DNA of 64,000 nucleotides from Pseudorhodoferax sp032153935 (GTDB lineage: Bacteria > Pseudomonadota > Gammaproteobacteria > Burkholderiales > Burkholderiaceae_C), in the NCBI RefSeq assembly GCF_964253035.1, contig NZ_CAXUQL020000001.1, forward strand, positions 5,022,001-5,086,000, read 5' to 3'. Below the pieces are notes generated by a model that did no database searches, was not told where the DNA came from, and saw nothing but the letters and a program-made list of their open reading frames with translations. Each line of letters starts with the position of its first letter. Position 1 is the first letter of the stretch. Below, one piece after another: positions 29,392 through 38,002 of this stretch. A program made the translations under genes and the position numbers.

Positions 29392-30288
29392 ATGCCCTCC
29401 CCTTCTTTTCCGCTGCTCGCCATCGACTGGGGCACGAGTTCGCTGCGCGGCGCGCGCATCGCGGCCGACGGCCAGGTGCTGGAGCAGCGCGGCCTGGCGC
29501 GCGGCATCCTGAGCGTGCCTGCCGGCGGCTTCGAGGCCGTCCTCGACGAGTGCTTCGGCGACTGGCGCGCCCAAAGCGCGCTCTGCCTGGTCTCCGGCAT
29601 GGCTGGCAGCCGCCAGGGCTGGCTGGAAGCGCCCTACTGCCCCTGCCCGGCCGGCTTTGCCGAACTCGCAGCACAGCTGGCCTGGGTGCCTGGTGCACGC
29701 AGCCCGGTGGCCATCGTGCCCGGCCTGTCCATGGACCAGGGCGGCCTGCCCGACGTAATGCGCGGCGAGGAGGTGCAGATCTTCGGCGCCATGCGGCTGA
29801 GCGGCCAGGCCGACGGCCTGTTCGTGCTGCCCGGCACGCACAGCAAATGGGCCCAGGCCGAGGCCGGCCGCGTGACCGGGTTTCGCAGCTTCATGACCGG
29901 CGAGGTCTATGCGCTGCTGAGCCAGCATTCCATCCTCGCGCGCACACTGAACGCCGAGGCCCCGTTCGACGAGGCCGCCTTCGTACAGGGCGTGGCCCGC
30001 GCGCGCGATGCGGGCGGCCTGCTGCACCACGCCTTCGGCGCCCGCGCGCTCACGCTGTTCGGCCAGCTGGATGCCGACAGGATGGCCAGCTACCTCTCCG
30101 GCCTCGTGATCGGCGCCGAGCTGCACGGCGCCGCGCCCAGGCCCGATGCGCCGATCGTGCTGATCGGTTCCGAATCGCTCGCAGCCCGCTACGCGCTCGC
30201 GCTCGAAGTCCACGGCGTTGCAAGCCGCCGGCTCGGTGCCGAAGCCACCTGGGCCGGGCTGCATGCCCTGGCCCGCACCCTGGATTGA
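29392..30288 (+). CDS. dgoK: 2-dehydro-3-deoxygalactonokinase
   Basis: A 298-residue kinase phosphorylating 2-keto-3-deoxygalactonate in the De Ley-Doudoroff galactose pathway. The N-terminal phosphate loop AIDWGTSSLRGARI, the MAGSRQGW and PGLSMDQGG motifs, and LPGTHSKWAQ with SFMTGEVYALL match DgoK. It is followed four bases later by dgoA on the same strand, so kinase and aldolase are made together. Neither the dehydratase (dgoD) nor a sugar transporter lies next to them. Confidence 0.96.
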   Translation: MPSPSFPLLAIDWGTSSLRGARIAADGQVLEQRGLARGILSVPAGGFEAVLDECFGDWRAQSALCLVSGMAGSRQGWLEAPYCPCPAGFAELAAQLAWVPGARSPVAIVPGLSMDQGGLPDVMRGEEVQIFGAMRLSGQADGLFVLPGTHSKWAQAEAGRVTGFRSFMTGEVYALLSQHSILARTLNAEAPFDEAAFVQGVARARDAGGLLHHAFGARALTLFGQLDADRMASYLSGLVIGAELHGAAPRPDAPIVLIGSESLAARYALALEVHGVASRRLGAEATWAGLHALARTLD

Positions 30289-30292
30289 CCCC

Positions 30293-30931
30293 ATGCCCAC
30301 CCACGATCTCCTGAGCGCAGCCATGCGCACCCTGCCCCTGGTCGCCATCCTGCGCGGCCTGACGCCGGCCGAGGCACCCGCCATCGGCGCGGCGCTGGAT
30401 GCCGCCGGCTTCGCCATGCTCGAGGTGCCGCTCAACTCGCCGCAGCCGCTGGACAGCATCGCGCTGCTGGCCGCAAGCCACCCGGCCAAGCTGGTCGGCG
30501 CGGGCACCGTGCTGACGGCGGCCCAGGTGCGTGAGGTGCACGGCGCTGGCGGCCGCCTGGTGGTGGCGCCCAACTTCGAGGCCGAGGTCGTGCGCGAGGC
30601 CGTGCGCCTGGGCATGGTCTGCCTGCCCGGCATCCTGACGCCGACCGAGGCCTTCGGCGCGCTCGCGGCCGGCGCGCACGGGCTCAAGCTGTTCCCGGCC
30701 GAGATGGGCTCGCCCGCCGTGGTCAAAGCCCTGCTGGCCGTGCTGCCGGCCGGCACGCCGCTGCTGCCCGTGGGCGGTGTCTCGGTGGCCAACATCGCCG
30801 AGTGGCGCGCCGCTGGCGCGGCCGGCTGCGGCATCGGCTCGGCGCTGTACAAGCCCGGCAAGAGCGCAGTGGCCGTGGCGCAGGACGCCCGCGCGTTCTC
30901 GGCGGCCTGGCACGGCGCGCAGGCCGCCTGA
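30293..30931 (+). CDS. dgoA: 2-dehydro-3-deoxy-6-phosphogalactonate aldolase
   Basis: A 212-residue class I aldolase of the KDPG/KDPGal family, splitting KDPGal into pyruvate and glyceraldehyde 3-phosphate. LVAILRGLTP, the Glu in LEVPLNSPQPLDS, GAGTVLTAAQV, the Schiff-base Lys in HGLKLFPAE and LPVGGVS are all visible. The LNSP signature distinguishes DgoA from Eda, whose counterpart is LRTP. The start is four bases after dgoK. This cell also carries edd-eda about 11 kb away, so the two aldolases serve separate branches. Confidence 0.96.
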   Translation: MPTHDLLSAAMRTLPLVAILRGLTPAEAPAIGAALDAAGFAMLEVPLNSPQPLDSIALLAASHPAKLVGAGTVLTAAQVREVHGAGGRLVVAPNFEAEVVREAVRLGMVCLPGILTPTEAFGALAAGAHGLKLFPAEMGSPAVVKALLAVLPAGTPLLPVGGVSVANIAEWRAAGAAGCGIGSALYKPGKSAVAVAQDARAFSAAWHGAQAA

Positions 30932-30937
30932 AGTCGC

Positions 30938-33900
30938 TCAGGGCCCGGCCACGCCCTGCTCGCGCAGCAGCCGGTCCAGCGCCTCGGCCACCAGCGGGCG
31001 GCTGAAGAAATAGCCCTGGAAGGCCTGGCAGCCCTCGCTGGCCAGGAAGTCGCGCTGCGCGGCCGTTTCCACGCCTTCGGCGATCACGTTCAGGCCCAGG
31101 CTTTGCGCGAGCCGGATCACGGTGCGCGCGATCGCCGAATCGTTGGCGTTCACCAGCACGTCGCGCACGAAGGACTGATCGATCTTGAGCTGGTCCAGAG
31201 GCAGCTTCTTGAGGTAGGCCAGCGAGGAGTAGCCGGTGCCGAAGTCGTCGAGCGCGAAGCGCACACCGAGGTCCTTCAGCGCGTCCATCTTGGAGACGAT
31301 GGCCTGCATGTCGTCCACCAGCACGCTCTCCGTCAATTCGAGCTTGAGCCGCTGCGGGTCGGCACCGGTCTGGTCGAGCACCGAGCGCACCTGGCGCACG
31401 AACTCGTTGTGCCGGAACTGCCGCGCGCTGACGTTGACGGCCATGGTCAGACCCGCCAGCGCCGGTTGCCGGCCCCATTCGGCCAGTTGCCGGCACGCGA
31501 TCTCCAGCACGCGGTGCCCCAGCAGCAGGATCATGCCGGTCTCCTCCGCGAGCGGGATGAACTCGGCCGGTGAGACCAGGCCACGTGCCGCGTGCCGCCA
31601 GCGCACCAGCGCCTCCACGCCCGTGATGCGGCTTGCGCCATCGACCTGCGGCTGGTATTGCAGGAAGAACTCGCGCTGCACGAAGGCCTGGCGCAGGTCG
31701 CCCTCCAGCGCCGCGCGCGCCGTCACAGCCGCCTCCAGGCCCGGGTCGAAGAAGCGCAGCGTGTGCTTGCCAGCCGCCTTGGCCTGGTACATCGCGATGT
31801 CGGCCTGCTTGAGCAGATCGCCCGCGCTCTCGGTGCCGGCGCTGAAGCTGGCCACGCCGATGCTGGCGGTGCTCTGGTGTTCGTAGCCTTCGAGCCGGTA
31901 GGGCTGGGCCAGCGCGGCCAGGATCTTCTCGCCCACGCGGCGCGCCTGCACGGCGATCTCCTGCGGCACGGCGCTGAGTTCCTCCAGCACGATCACGAAC
32001 TCGTCGCCCCCGAGCCGCGCCACCGTGTCGACCTCGCGCACGCAGGACACCAGGCGCATCGCCACCTGCTGCAGCAGCATGTCGCCCTTGTCGTGGCCCA
32101 GCGTGTCGTTCAGGGTCTTGAAGTTGTCCAGGTCCATGCACAGCAGCGCGCCGCCGGTGCGGTGGCGCACGCAGCTGGCCAGCGCCTTGTGCAGCCGGTC
32201 CTGCAGCAGCTGGCGGTTGGGCAGGCTGGTCAGGCCGTCGTAGAAGGCCAGTTTCTGGATCTTGGCCTCGGCCTGCTTGCGCTGCGTGATGTCGGTGTCG
32301 ATCATGAGCACGGAGCGCGGCACGCCCTGCTCGTCGCGCACCAGCGTCCAGCGCGCCTCCACCTGCACGGCCTGGCCCAGTTTGCGCCGCCGCGCCACCT
32401 CGCCATTCCATTCGCCGCTGGCCATGAGTTCCTCATGGGCGTGGCCGCCCATGGTTTCGTCCTCGAACAGCAGACTGGCCACCGATTGGCCCATGGCCTC
32501 TTCGGCGCGCCAGCCGTAGAGCCGCTCGGCGCTCTTGTTCCAGTACTGCACGCGGCCTTCGGTGTCGGCCACGACGATGGCGTCGCGCGCCTTGTCCAGC
32601 AGCGAAGCCTGGTGGCGGATGTGCTCGTCGGCCTGGCGGCGGTCGAGCTCGGCGGCCACGCGCACGGCGAAGATGCGCAGCGTGGAGGCCAGGAATTCCT
32701 GGTGGCGCAGCGGCTCGGCGAACACCACCAGCACGAAGCCGCTCACGCGCTGGTTCGCGTCGAACAGGCTGTGCCCGGCATAGGCCTGCCCCCCGATCGA
32801 GGCCAGCAGCGGATACGGTGCAAAGGCCTCGGCCACGCCTTCGGTGACCACGTAGGCGCCGCTGCCCAGCAGGCCGGCCAGCCGGCTGCCGGCCAGCGGC
32901 GCGTCGAAATTGCGCCGCACCTGCCCGTGCACCACCGCACCCAGCGTGCGCGCCACCATCGACTCCGGCCCCAGCGTGGCGATGAAGCTGGCCTGCGCGC
33001 CCAGCGCGTCGGCCATGTTCAGTGCCAGCTGCTCGAAGAACTCCGTGCCGGTGCTGGCCGACACCGCGGCCGCCACCTTGAGCATGGCCGTCTGCACGCG
33101 CTGCTGGGCCTCCTGCGTGAGGCGCTGCTGCTCGCGCGCGCGCAGCGTCACGAGGCCGAAGGCCAGGTCCTCGGCCAGCGCCTGCAGCAGCGTGACCTCG
33201 TCCTCGGTCGGCGTCGCCACCTCGCCCGAGTACAGGTAGAACAGGCCGAAGGTGCGCGCGCCGTCGCGCAGCGGCAGGCAGACCAGGCCGCGGTAGCCGT
33301 GCGCCAGGGCGTTGGGCGCCCAGAGCGCGCAGCGCGGGTCGTTCTCCACGTCGGGCACGATGATCAGCTGGCCCGTGCGGATCGTGAGTCCCACCGGGCC
33401 TTGTCCGGCCGGCCTGTCGGCAGCCCAGCTCATCGGGAAGCTGCCGATGTAGCCGCGCTCGTCGCCCACCTTGGCAGCCGGCTCGACGCTGCGCTCGGCA
33501 TCGTCGCGTGCGAAGCCGACCCAGGCCATGGCATAGCCGCCGATGTCCACCGTGATGCGGCACAACTCTTCCAGCAGCGACTGCTCCGAGCTGGCGCGGA
33601 CCAGGCTCTCGTTGCAGGCCGACAGCATGCGCTGGGCCCGGCTCACGCGGGCCAGCGCGGCCTCGGCACGCAGGCGCGCACTGACATCCAGACTGCGCAC
33701 CAGGCGGGCGGGCCGGCCGGCGAAGTCGATCGTCGTGCCGGAGACTTCGACATCGAATTCGCTGCCGTCCTTGCGGCGGTGCCGCAGCCGCAGGTTGGCG
33801 AAGGCGTCGCCCGGCATGACGACGCGCGGCGCCGTCTCGCCGGGCGCGCGCAGGTCGGTCATGGGCCTGCCGAGCAGCTCCTGCGGCTCATAGCCGTACA

Positions 33901-34729
33901 TCTGGGCGGCGCTGCGGTTCACGGCCAGCACGCGCAGCGTCGGCATCTCGGTCACGAACATGGGCTGCGGGTTGAGGTCGAACAGCGCGCGGTACTTGTC
34001 GGCCGCCTCGCGCAGCCGGGCGTGCATGCGGTGGCGGTCGATCGTCACGCCCAGCGTCTCACCCAGGATCTGCACGTTGCCGATGTCGCGGTCGTAGAAG
34101 GCCTGGGGCGCGGCGTAGACTGCCAGCAGCACGCCGACCATGCCCTCGCCCGAACGCAGCGGCGCGATGATCATGGAGCGCACGCCATCGGCCCGGGCCC
34201 GCGCGCGGTCCAGCCGGTCGTCGAACAGCGTGTCGTCGCTGATCATCACGCGGCCCTGGGCCAGGGCCTTGGCCGACAGGCTGATCTCCATGTTGGCGCG
34301 TCGTCCGACCTGCTCGCGCAGCAGGCCGGAGCCCGCCGCGATCACCAGCACGCCCGCTTCATCGGCCAGTTCCAGCGACATGCCGTCGGCGTTCAGCAGT
34401 TCCTGCGTGCGCTGCACGGCGCGGTCCATCAGCGACTGCAAGGGGACATCGAGCGCGGCGAATTCCTGCTGCAGCTGGGCGATGCGGATGCGGTCCTGCG
34501 CATCGCGCCGGCTTTCCTGCTTGGCGCGGGTGTGGGCCGTGAGGTCGGTGCGGCCAGCCATCTCCAGGAAGCGCTGCTGGCTCTGGGCCACCGCGCTGCG
34601 CAGCGGCTCCTGCTCGGCCAGCACGCCGAGCCCCTGCAGCAACGGCGCCAGCATCCAGTCGAACTCCGGGTCCGGCGGCCCCGCCGGCGGCGGCCGGACA
34701 CTGTCGGGGGGAATGTCGGGCGGGGGCAT
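30938..34729 (-). CDS. Multi-sensor GAF/PAS GGDEF-EAL cyclic-di-GMP protein
   Basis: A 1263-residue cytoplasmic signalling protein. In order: a short N-terminal helix, a GAF domain (about 95-230), a PAS domain (about 240-360; MYGYEPQELLGR), a second GAF (about 390-530), a third GAF-like domain (about 550-690), a second PAS (about 715-830; NKSAERLYGWRAEEAMGQS), GGDEF (REVDTVARLGGDEF, about 900, with RxxD site) and EAL (VEALVRWRH about 1041, ELTES, LDDFGTGYSS, LKIDQSF, AEGVET). Both catalytic domains look intact. No membrane segment is visible. The ATG at 34729 is preferred; GTGs at 34735 and 34753 are alternatives. An IS element begins about 90 bases upstream and may affect its promoter. Confidence 0.93.
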   Translation of the reverse strand: MPPPDIPPDSVRPPPAGPPDPEFDWMLAPLLQGLGVLAEQEPLRSAVAQSQQRFLEMAGRTDLTAHTRAKQESRRDAQDRIRIAQLQQEFAALDVPLQSLMDRAVQRTQELLNADGMSLELADEAGVLVIAAGSGLLREQVGRRANMEISLSAKALAQGRVMISDDTLFDDRLDRARARADGVRSMIIAPLRSGEGMVGVLLAVYAAPQAFYDRDIGNVQILGETLGVTIDRHRMHARLREAADKYRALFDLNPQPMFVTEMPTLRVLAVNRSAAQMYGYEPQELLGRPMTDLRAPGETAPRVVMPGDAFANLRLRHRRKDGSEFDVEVSGTTIDFAGRPARLVRSLDVSARLRAEAALARVSRAQRMLSACNESLVRASSEQSLLEELCRITVDIGGYAMAWVGFARDDAERSVEPAAKVGDERGYIGSFPMSWAADRPAGQGPVGLTIRTGQLIIVPDVENDPRCALWAPNALAHGYRGLVCLPLRDGARTFGLFYLYSGEVATPTEDEVTLLQALAEDLAFGLVTLRAREQQRLTQEAQQRVQTAMLKVAAAVSASTGTEFFEQLALNMADALGAQASFIATLGPESMVARTLGAVVHGQVRRNFDAPLAGSRLAGLLGSGAYVVTEGVAEAFAPYPLLASIGGQAYAGHSLFDANQRVSGFVLVVFAEPLRHQEFLASTLRIFAVRVAAELDRRQADEHIRHQASLLDKARDAIVVADTEGRVQYWNKSAERLYGWRAEEAMGQSVASLLFEDETMGGHAHEELMASGEWNGEVARRRKLGQAVQVEARWTLVRDEQGVPRSVLMIDTDITQRKQAEAKIQKLAFYDGLTSLPNRQLLQDRLHKALASCVRHRTGGALLCMDLDNFKTLNDTLGHDKGDMLLQQVAMRLVSCVREVDTVARLGGDEFVIVLEELSAVPQEIAVQARRVGEKILAALAQPYRLEGYEHQSTASIGVASFSAGTESAGDLLKQADIAMYQAKAAGKHTLRFFDPGLEAAVTARAALEGDLRQAFVQREFFLQYQPQVDGASRITGVEALVRWRHAARGLVSPAEFIPLAEETGMILLLGHRVLEIACRQLAEWGRQPALAGLTMAVNVSARQFRHNEFVRQVRSVLDQTGADPQRLKLELTESVLVDDMQAIVSKMDALKDLGVRFALDDFGTGYSSLAYLKKLPLDQLKIDQSFVRDVLVNANDSAIARTVIRLAQSLGLNVIAEGVETAAQRDFLASEGCQAFQGYFFSRPLVAEALDRLLREQGVAGP

Positions 34730-34816
34730 GTTCACAGTAGACCATGCTGGCACAGCGCCACACCAGGGCCTGCACCCCGGGGCGCCGCGCGTCGGGCCCG
34801 GCTGGCCGTCCGGCCG

Positions 34817-34838
34817 CCTCAGAAGGTGTGAACGAACC
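34817..34838 (+). repeat. Left terminal inverted repeat of the IS
   Basis: Pairs with 36460-36481. The inner 11 bases GTGAACGAACC are identical in inverted orientation. The outer 11 match at six positions. Confidence 0.75.
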
Positions 34839-34863
34839 GCGCACCTGAGCGATCATTCAGTGC

Positions 34864-36302
34864 ATGAGCACGGCGAAGACCAGGAACACAGTTGAACAAG
34901 CCCAGCCAGGCTTGTTCGGGCAAGGGGAACTGTCGGCAAGCGGCGAAGCGCCGGTGCAGGTTGCGGCCAGCGCGCAAGGCGCACCACGGGTGATGTCGCC
35001 GGTGCGCAACCAGGTGGAACTGCGCCCCGTCGACCTGGACGCGATGCTGGGGCTTGCGCACCCGGCGCGCACTGTGTGGGCCTTCGTGCAGACCATGGAC
35101 TTGGCACCGCTGTATGCGCGCATCAAGTCGGCTGGCAGCCGCGGTGGCGCTCCAGCCATCGACCCTGCGATCCTGGTGGCGCTGTGGCTGTGGGCCACGG
35201 TGGACGGCGTAGGCTCGGCACGCGAGATCGATCGGCTGTGCGAGCGCGATGACGCTTACCGCTGGATCTGCGGTGGCGTGGGCGTGAACTACCACTCGCT
35301 GGCAGACTTTCGCACCGAGCACGAAGCCTGGCTGGACACGCAGCTGACGCGCTCGATCACCTCGCTGCTCGAGCGCCGGCTGGTCACGCTCGATGTCGTG
35401 GCACAGGACGGACTGCGCGTGCGTGCGCACGCCAAGGCCTCCAGCTTTCGCCGCCGCGACAAGCTGGCCGAACTGCACGCCCAAGCGCAAGAGCAGGTCC
35501 GTGCGCTCAAGCGCGAACTGCGCGAGGACGCCGGTGCCAGTGCGCGGCGCAAGCAAGCGGCCATCGAGCGCGCTGCGCGCGAGCGTGAGCAATGCCTGGC
35601 GGCCGCTGTGGCCACGATGGGCAAGCTGCAGCGCAAGACGCCGGCCCAGCCCAAAGCGGCCAAGCGGTCCAGGCAGTCCCCGGGCGATGAACCCCCGGTG
35701 GCACATGCACCGCTGCGGTCAAGCCCGAACCCGAACCGCGCGTGAGCACCACCGATCCCCAGGCGCGCGTGATGAAGATGGCCGATGGAGGCTTTCGCCC
35801 GGCCTTGAACGCGCAACTGGCTGTTGATGTCCAGACCCAACTCATCGCCGCGGTCGCCATCACCAACAGCGGCAGCGACATGGGCCAGATGGCTCCGGTA
35901 CACCAAGACCTCCAGCAGCGCTACGCCACCACGCCGCAGCACTGGCTGGCAGACGGGGGCTTCACCAAGCTTGCCGCCATCGACGAGCTGACCGAGCGCG
36001 GCACCCAGCCGGTGGTGCCGCCGCCGCGCAGCCGCAACCCGAGCATCGACAGCCTGGCGCCCAAAGGCACCGACACCGCGGCGCAAGCCCAGTGGCGCGC
36101 ATTCATGACCAGCGACTTCGCCAAGGACCTGTACGTCTGGCGTGGCGCCAGCGTCGAATGCGCCAACGCGCAGCTCAGGCGACGCGGTCTGCACCGCTTC
36201 AACGTCTGCGGCATGGTCAAAGCGCGCGCTGTGCTGCTGTGGCACGCCTTGGCGCACAACTTGATGCGCATGCGCAGCCTGGGGATCAAGCCAGCGGCAT
36301 GA
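34864..36302 (+). pseudogene. IS1182-family DDE transposase, frameshifted
   Basis: Two adjacent frames make up one transposase. The first (34864-35745) has the N-terminal DUF772-like part (ALWLWATVDGVGSAREIDRLCERDDAYRWICGG marks residues 98-130) and the first catalytic Asp (VVAQDGLRVRAHAKAS). The second frame continues it (from about 35697, ending 36302) with KPEPEPRVSTTDPQARVMKMADGGF, the second Asp (LADGGFTK) and the Glu (VECANAQLRRRGL). The frames join if one C is added to the CCCCC run at 35692-35696. Neither half alone holds the DDE triad. A sequencing error in the run, or a programmed slip, are the alternatives. Confidence 0.85.
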
Positions 36303-36307
36303 ATTCA

Positions 36308-36321
36308 GGGGCATACGCCCC
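36308..36321 (+). terminator. Small hairpin after the transposase
   Basis: GGGGC-ATAC-GCCCC, five base pairs, six bases after the transposase stop. There is no T-run, so it is at best a weak terminator. Confidence 0.3.
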
Positions 36322-36459
36322 CGCATGAGGCCGTACACGCGCGCAACAGGACGCCAACACATTCCACGGCTGCGCGCCGTGTCTGCCCGCGCGATGTGAC
36401 CCGCGGACCAACTGGCGCCTTTGCCGGCACCTTGGCGTCGGCCTGCATCGTTGACAGGT

Positions 36460-36481
36460 GGTTCGTTCACGGCTTGTCAGG
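36460..36481 (-). repeat. Right terminal inverted repeat of the IS
   Basis: Inverted partner of 34817-34838. It contains the marR stop codon (36477-36479), so the last bases of marR and the IS end coincide. Confidence 0.75.
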
Positions 36482-36950
36482 CCACGTCTTCGGCGGCCTC
36501 CAGCGGCTCCGGCGCCAGCAGCGCCAGCGATTCCTGCAACAGCGCATGCAGCGCCGCCACGCGCGCATCGCCCAGCAGGCGGTTCAGTTCCAGCTGGGCT
36601 TTCTTCCAGCGCTGGCGCGCCTCGGCGCGCTTGGCGCGGCCGGCTTCGGTCAGCGTCACCAGCCGGCTGCGGCCATCGCTGCCGGGTCCCTGCTCCACCC
36701 AGCCGGCCGCCACCAGTGGCTGCAGGTTGCGCGTGAGCGTGGACGGCTGCAGGCGCAACTGGCGTGCCAAAGCGCCAGGCTGGGCCGGGCCGAGCTTGTC
36801 CAGTGCCGTGAGCAGCGAGAACTGCGTGGTCTTGAGCCCGACCTGGGCAAGTTCGGCGTCGTACAGCCTTGCCACGCGGCGCATCAGCTGGCGCAGCTGC
36901 AGATGGGTGCAACCCTGCGGCATGGCTTTGGCTTGGAGCACGGTTCCCAT
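36477..36950 (-). CDS. MarR-family transcriptional regulator
   Basis: A 157-residue winged-helix regulator: LYDAELAQVGLKTTQFSLLTALDKLGP, then the recognition helix LARQLRLQPSTLTRNLQPLVAAGWVEQGPGSDGRSRLVTLTEAG, named here as residues 58-102, then a C-terminal dimerisation helix. It is divergent from a thioesterase gene with 48 bases between the starts. A perfect 12-base palindrome and a second imperfect one fill that gap, so it very likely represses itself and the thioesterase operon. Its stop codon falls in the terminal repeat of the neighbouring IS, so its native C-terminus may have been altered. Confidence 0.92.
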   Translation of the reverse strand: MGTVLQAKAMPQGCTHLQLRQLMRRVARLYDAELAQVGLKTTQFSLLTALDKLGPAQPGALARQLRLQPSTLTRNLQPLVAAGWVEQGPGSDGRSRLVTLTEAGRAKRAEARQRWKKAQLELNRLLGDARVAALHALLQESLALLAPEPLEAAEDVA

Positions 36951-36957
36951 AGAATCA

Positions 36958-36984
36958 TTGTAGCTACAACAGTTGTGGCTGCAA
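36958..36984. promoter_or_regulatory. Double palindrome, probable MarR operator
   Basis: TTGTAGCTACAA at 36958-36969 is a perfect palindrome. TTGTGGCTGCAA at 36973-36984 repeats it with two changes; the starts are 15 bases apart. Both lie between the divergent marR and thioesterase starts, 8 bases from the marR start codon, where MarR-type repressors usually bind. The assignment to this MarR is inferred from position. Confidence 0.7.
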
Positions 36985-36998
36985 TCGATGGAGAAGAC

Positions 36999-37544
36999 AT
37001 GAGCACGGAAGAAGAAGCCCGCGTCCGCTGGGAGCAGGAATTCGAGGCCGCCAAGCACCGCATGCACGCGGGCGGTGGCAAGCCCGGCCTGGCGCGGCCC
37101 GAGCAGGTGGCGGGCAAGACCGGCCTTCAGATCATGCAGGCCATGCTGGCAGGCGAGCTGCCCTACCCGCACATCGCCGAGACACTGGATTTCGGCCTGG
37201 TCGAGGTCGGCTACGGCCTCGCGGTATTCCAGGGCACGCCGCAGCTCATGCACTACAACCCGCTGGGCAGCGTGCACGGTGGCTGGTTCGCCACCCTGCT
37301 GGATTCGGCGCTGGGCTGCGCGATCCACACCACCATGCCGCCCGGACGCGGCTACACCACGGCAGAACTGGGTGTGAACATCGTGCGCGCCGCCACCGTC
37401 AAGAGCGGCCCGCTGCGCGCCATCGGCAAGGTGGTCCACAGTGGCCGCCAACTGGCTACCGCCGAAGCCCGCATCGTGGGACCGGACGACAAGCTCTACG
37501 CCCACGCCACCACCACCTGCCTGGTGTTCGAAGCACGCGGATGA
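36999..37544 (+). CDS. PaaI-type hotdog thioesterase
   Basis: A 181-residue hotdog-fold protein. The central motif HYNPLGSVHGGWFATLLDSALGCAIHT has the HGG loop and following Asp used by PaaI-family acyl-CoA thioesterases; GYTTAELGVNIVRAATVKSGPLRAIGKVVHSGRQLATAEARI is the following beta-sheet (about residues 128-168). A GAGAAG box precedes the ATG at 36999. The gene is probably controlled by the divergent MarR. The acyl-CoA substrate is not predictable, but aromatic or medium-chain esters are common for this family. Confidence 0.9.
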   Translation: MSTEEEARVRWEQEFEAAKHRMHAGGGKPGLARPEQVAGKTGLQIMQAMLAGELPYPHIAETLDFGLVEVGYGLAVFQGTPQLMHYNPLGSVHGGWFATLLDSALGCAIHTTMPPGRGYTTAELGVNIVRAATVKSGPLRAIGKVVHSGRQLATAEARIVGPDDKLYAHATTTCLVFEARG

Positions 37545-37567
37545 AGGTGCCGCGGCACAATGGCCGC

Positions 37568-37978
37568 ATGCGATTACTCCACACGATGCTGCGCGTTGGC
37601 AACCTCCAGCGCTCGATTGACTTCTACACCCAGGTGCTCGGCATGAAGCTGCTGCGCACCTCCGAGAACCCCGAGTACAAGTACTCGCTGGCCTTCGTCG
37701 GCTACGGCAACAACCCGGACCACGCCGAGCTGGAGCTGACCTACAACTGGGGCGTGGACAGCTATGAGATGGGCACGGCCTACGGCCACATCGCGCTGGG
37801 CGTGGCCGATGCCTACGCGGCCTGCGAACGGATCAAGGCGGCTGGCGGCCAGGTCACGCGCGAGGCCGGCCCCGTGAAGGGCGGCACCACCGTGATCGCC
37901 TTCGTCACCGACCCGGACGGCTACAAGGTTGAGTTGATCCAGCGCGCAGACGAGGCCGGCGGCGGCGGCCTGCGCTGA
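37568..37978 (+). CDS. gloA: Lactoylglutathione lyase (glyoxalase I)
   Basis: A 136-residue glyoxalase I converting the methylglyoxal-glutathione adduct to S-lactoylglutathione. RLLHTMLRVGNLQRSIDFYTQVLGMKLLR, ELTYNWGVDSYEMGTAYGHIALGV and DPDGYKVELIQR give the metal ligands His5, Glu, His and Glu. The ATG at 37568 matches the family start; an ATG at 37541 that overlaps the thioesterase stop is possible. It lies directly downstream of the thioesterase gene and may be co-transcribed with it. Confidence 0.97.
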   Translation: MRLLHTMLRVGNLQRSIDFYTQVLGMKLLRTSENPEYKYSLAFVGYGNNPDHAELELTYNWGVDSYEMGTAYGHIALGVADAYAACERIKAAGGQVTREAGPVKGGTTVIAFVTDPDGYKVELIQRADEAGGGGLR

Positions 37979-38002
37979 CCGCCGGGCGGGCGGCCACTGC
38001 GC

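Larger units (their letters stand above)
34817..36481 (+). mobile_element. IS1182-like insertion sequence, about 1.66 kb
   Basis: A transposase gene is bounded by imperfect terminal inverted repeats at 34817-34838 and 36460-36481; the inner 11 bases (GTGAACGAACC) match exactly. The length and the transposase family fit IS1182. The ends were set by eye from the repeat, so the exact boundary may be off by several bases, and I could not identify a convincing target duplication. The element lies between the sensor gene start and the marR stop. The transposase is frameshifted, so the element is probably not autonomous. Confidence 0.8.

Noticed and set aside
35690..35745. Programmed -1 frameshifting in the IS transposase
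   Set aside because: The site is a plain C-run without a good heptamer or a clear downstream pseudoknot, and IS1182 transposases are normally one frame. A simple indel is more likely, though not excluded.
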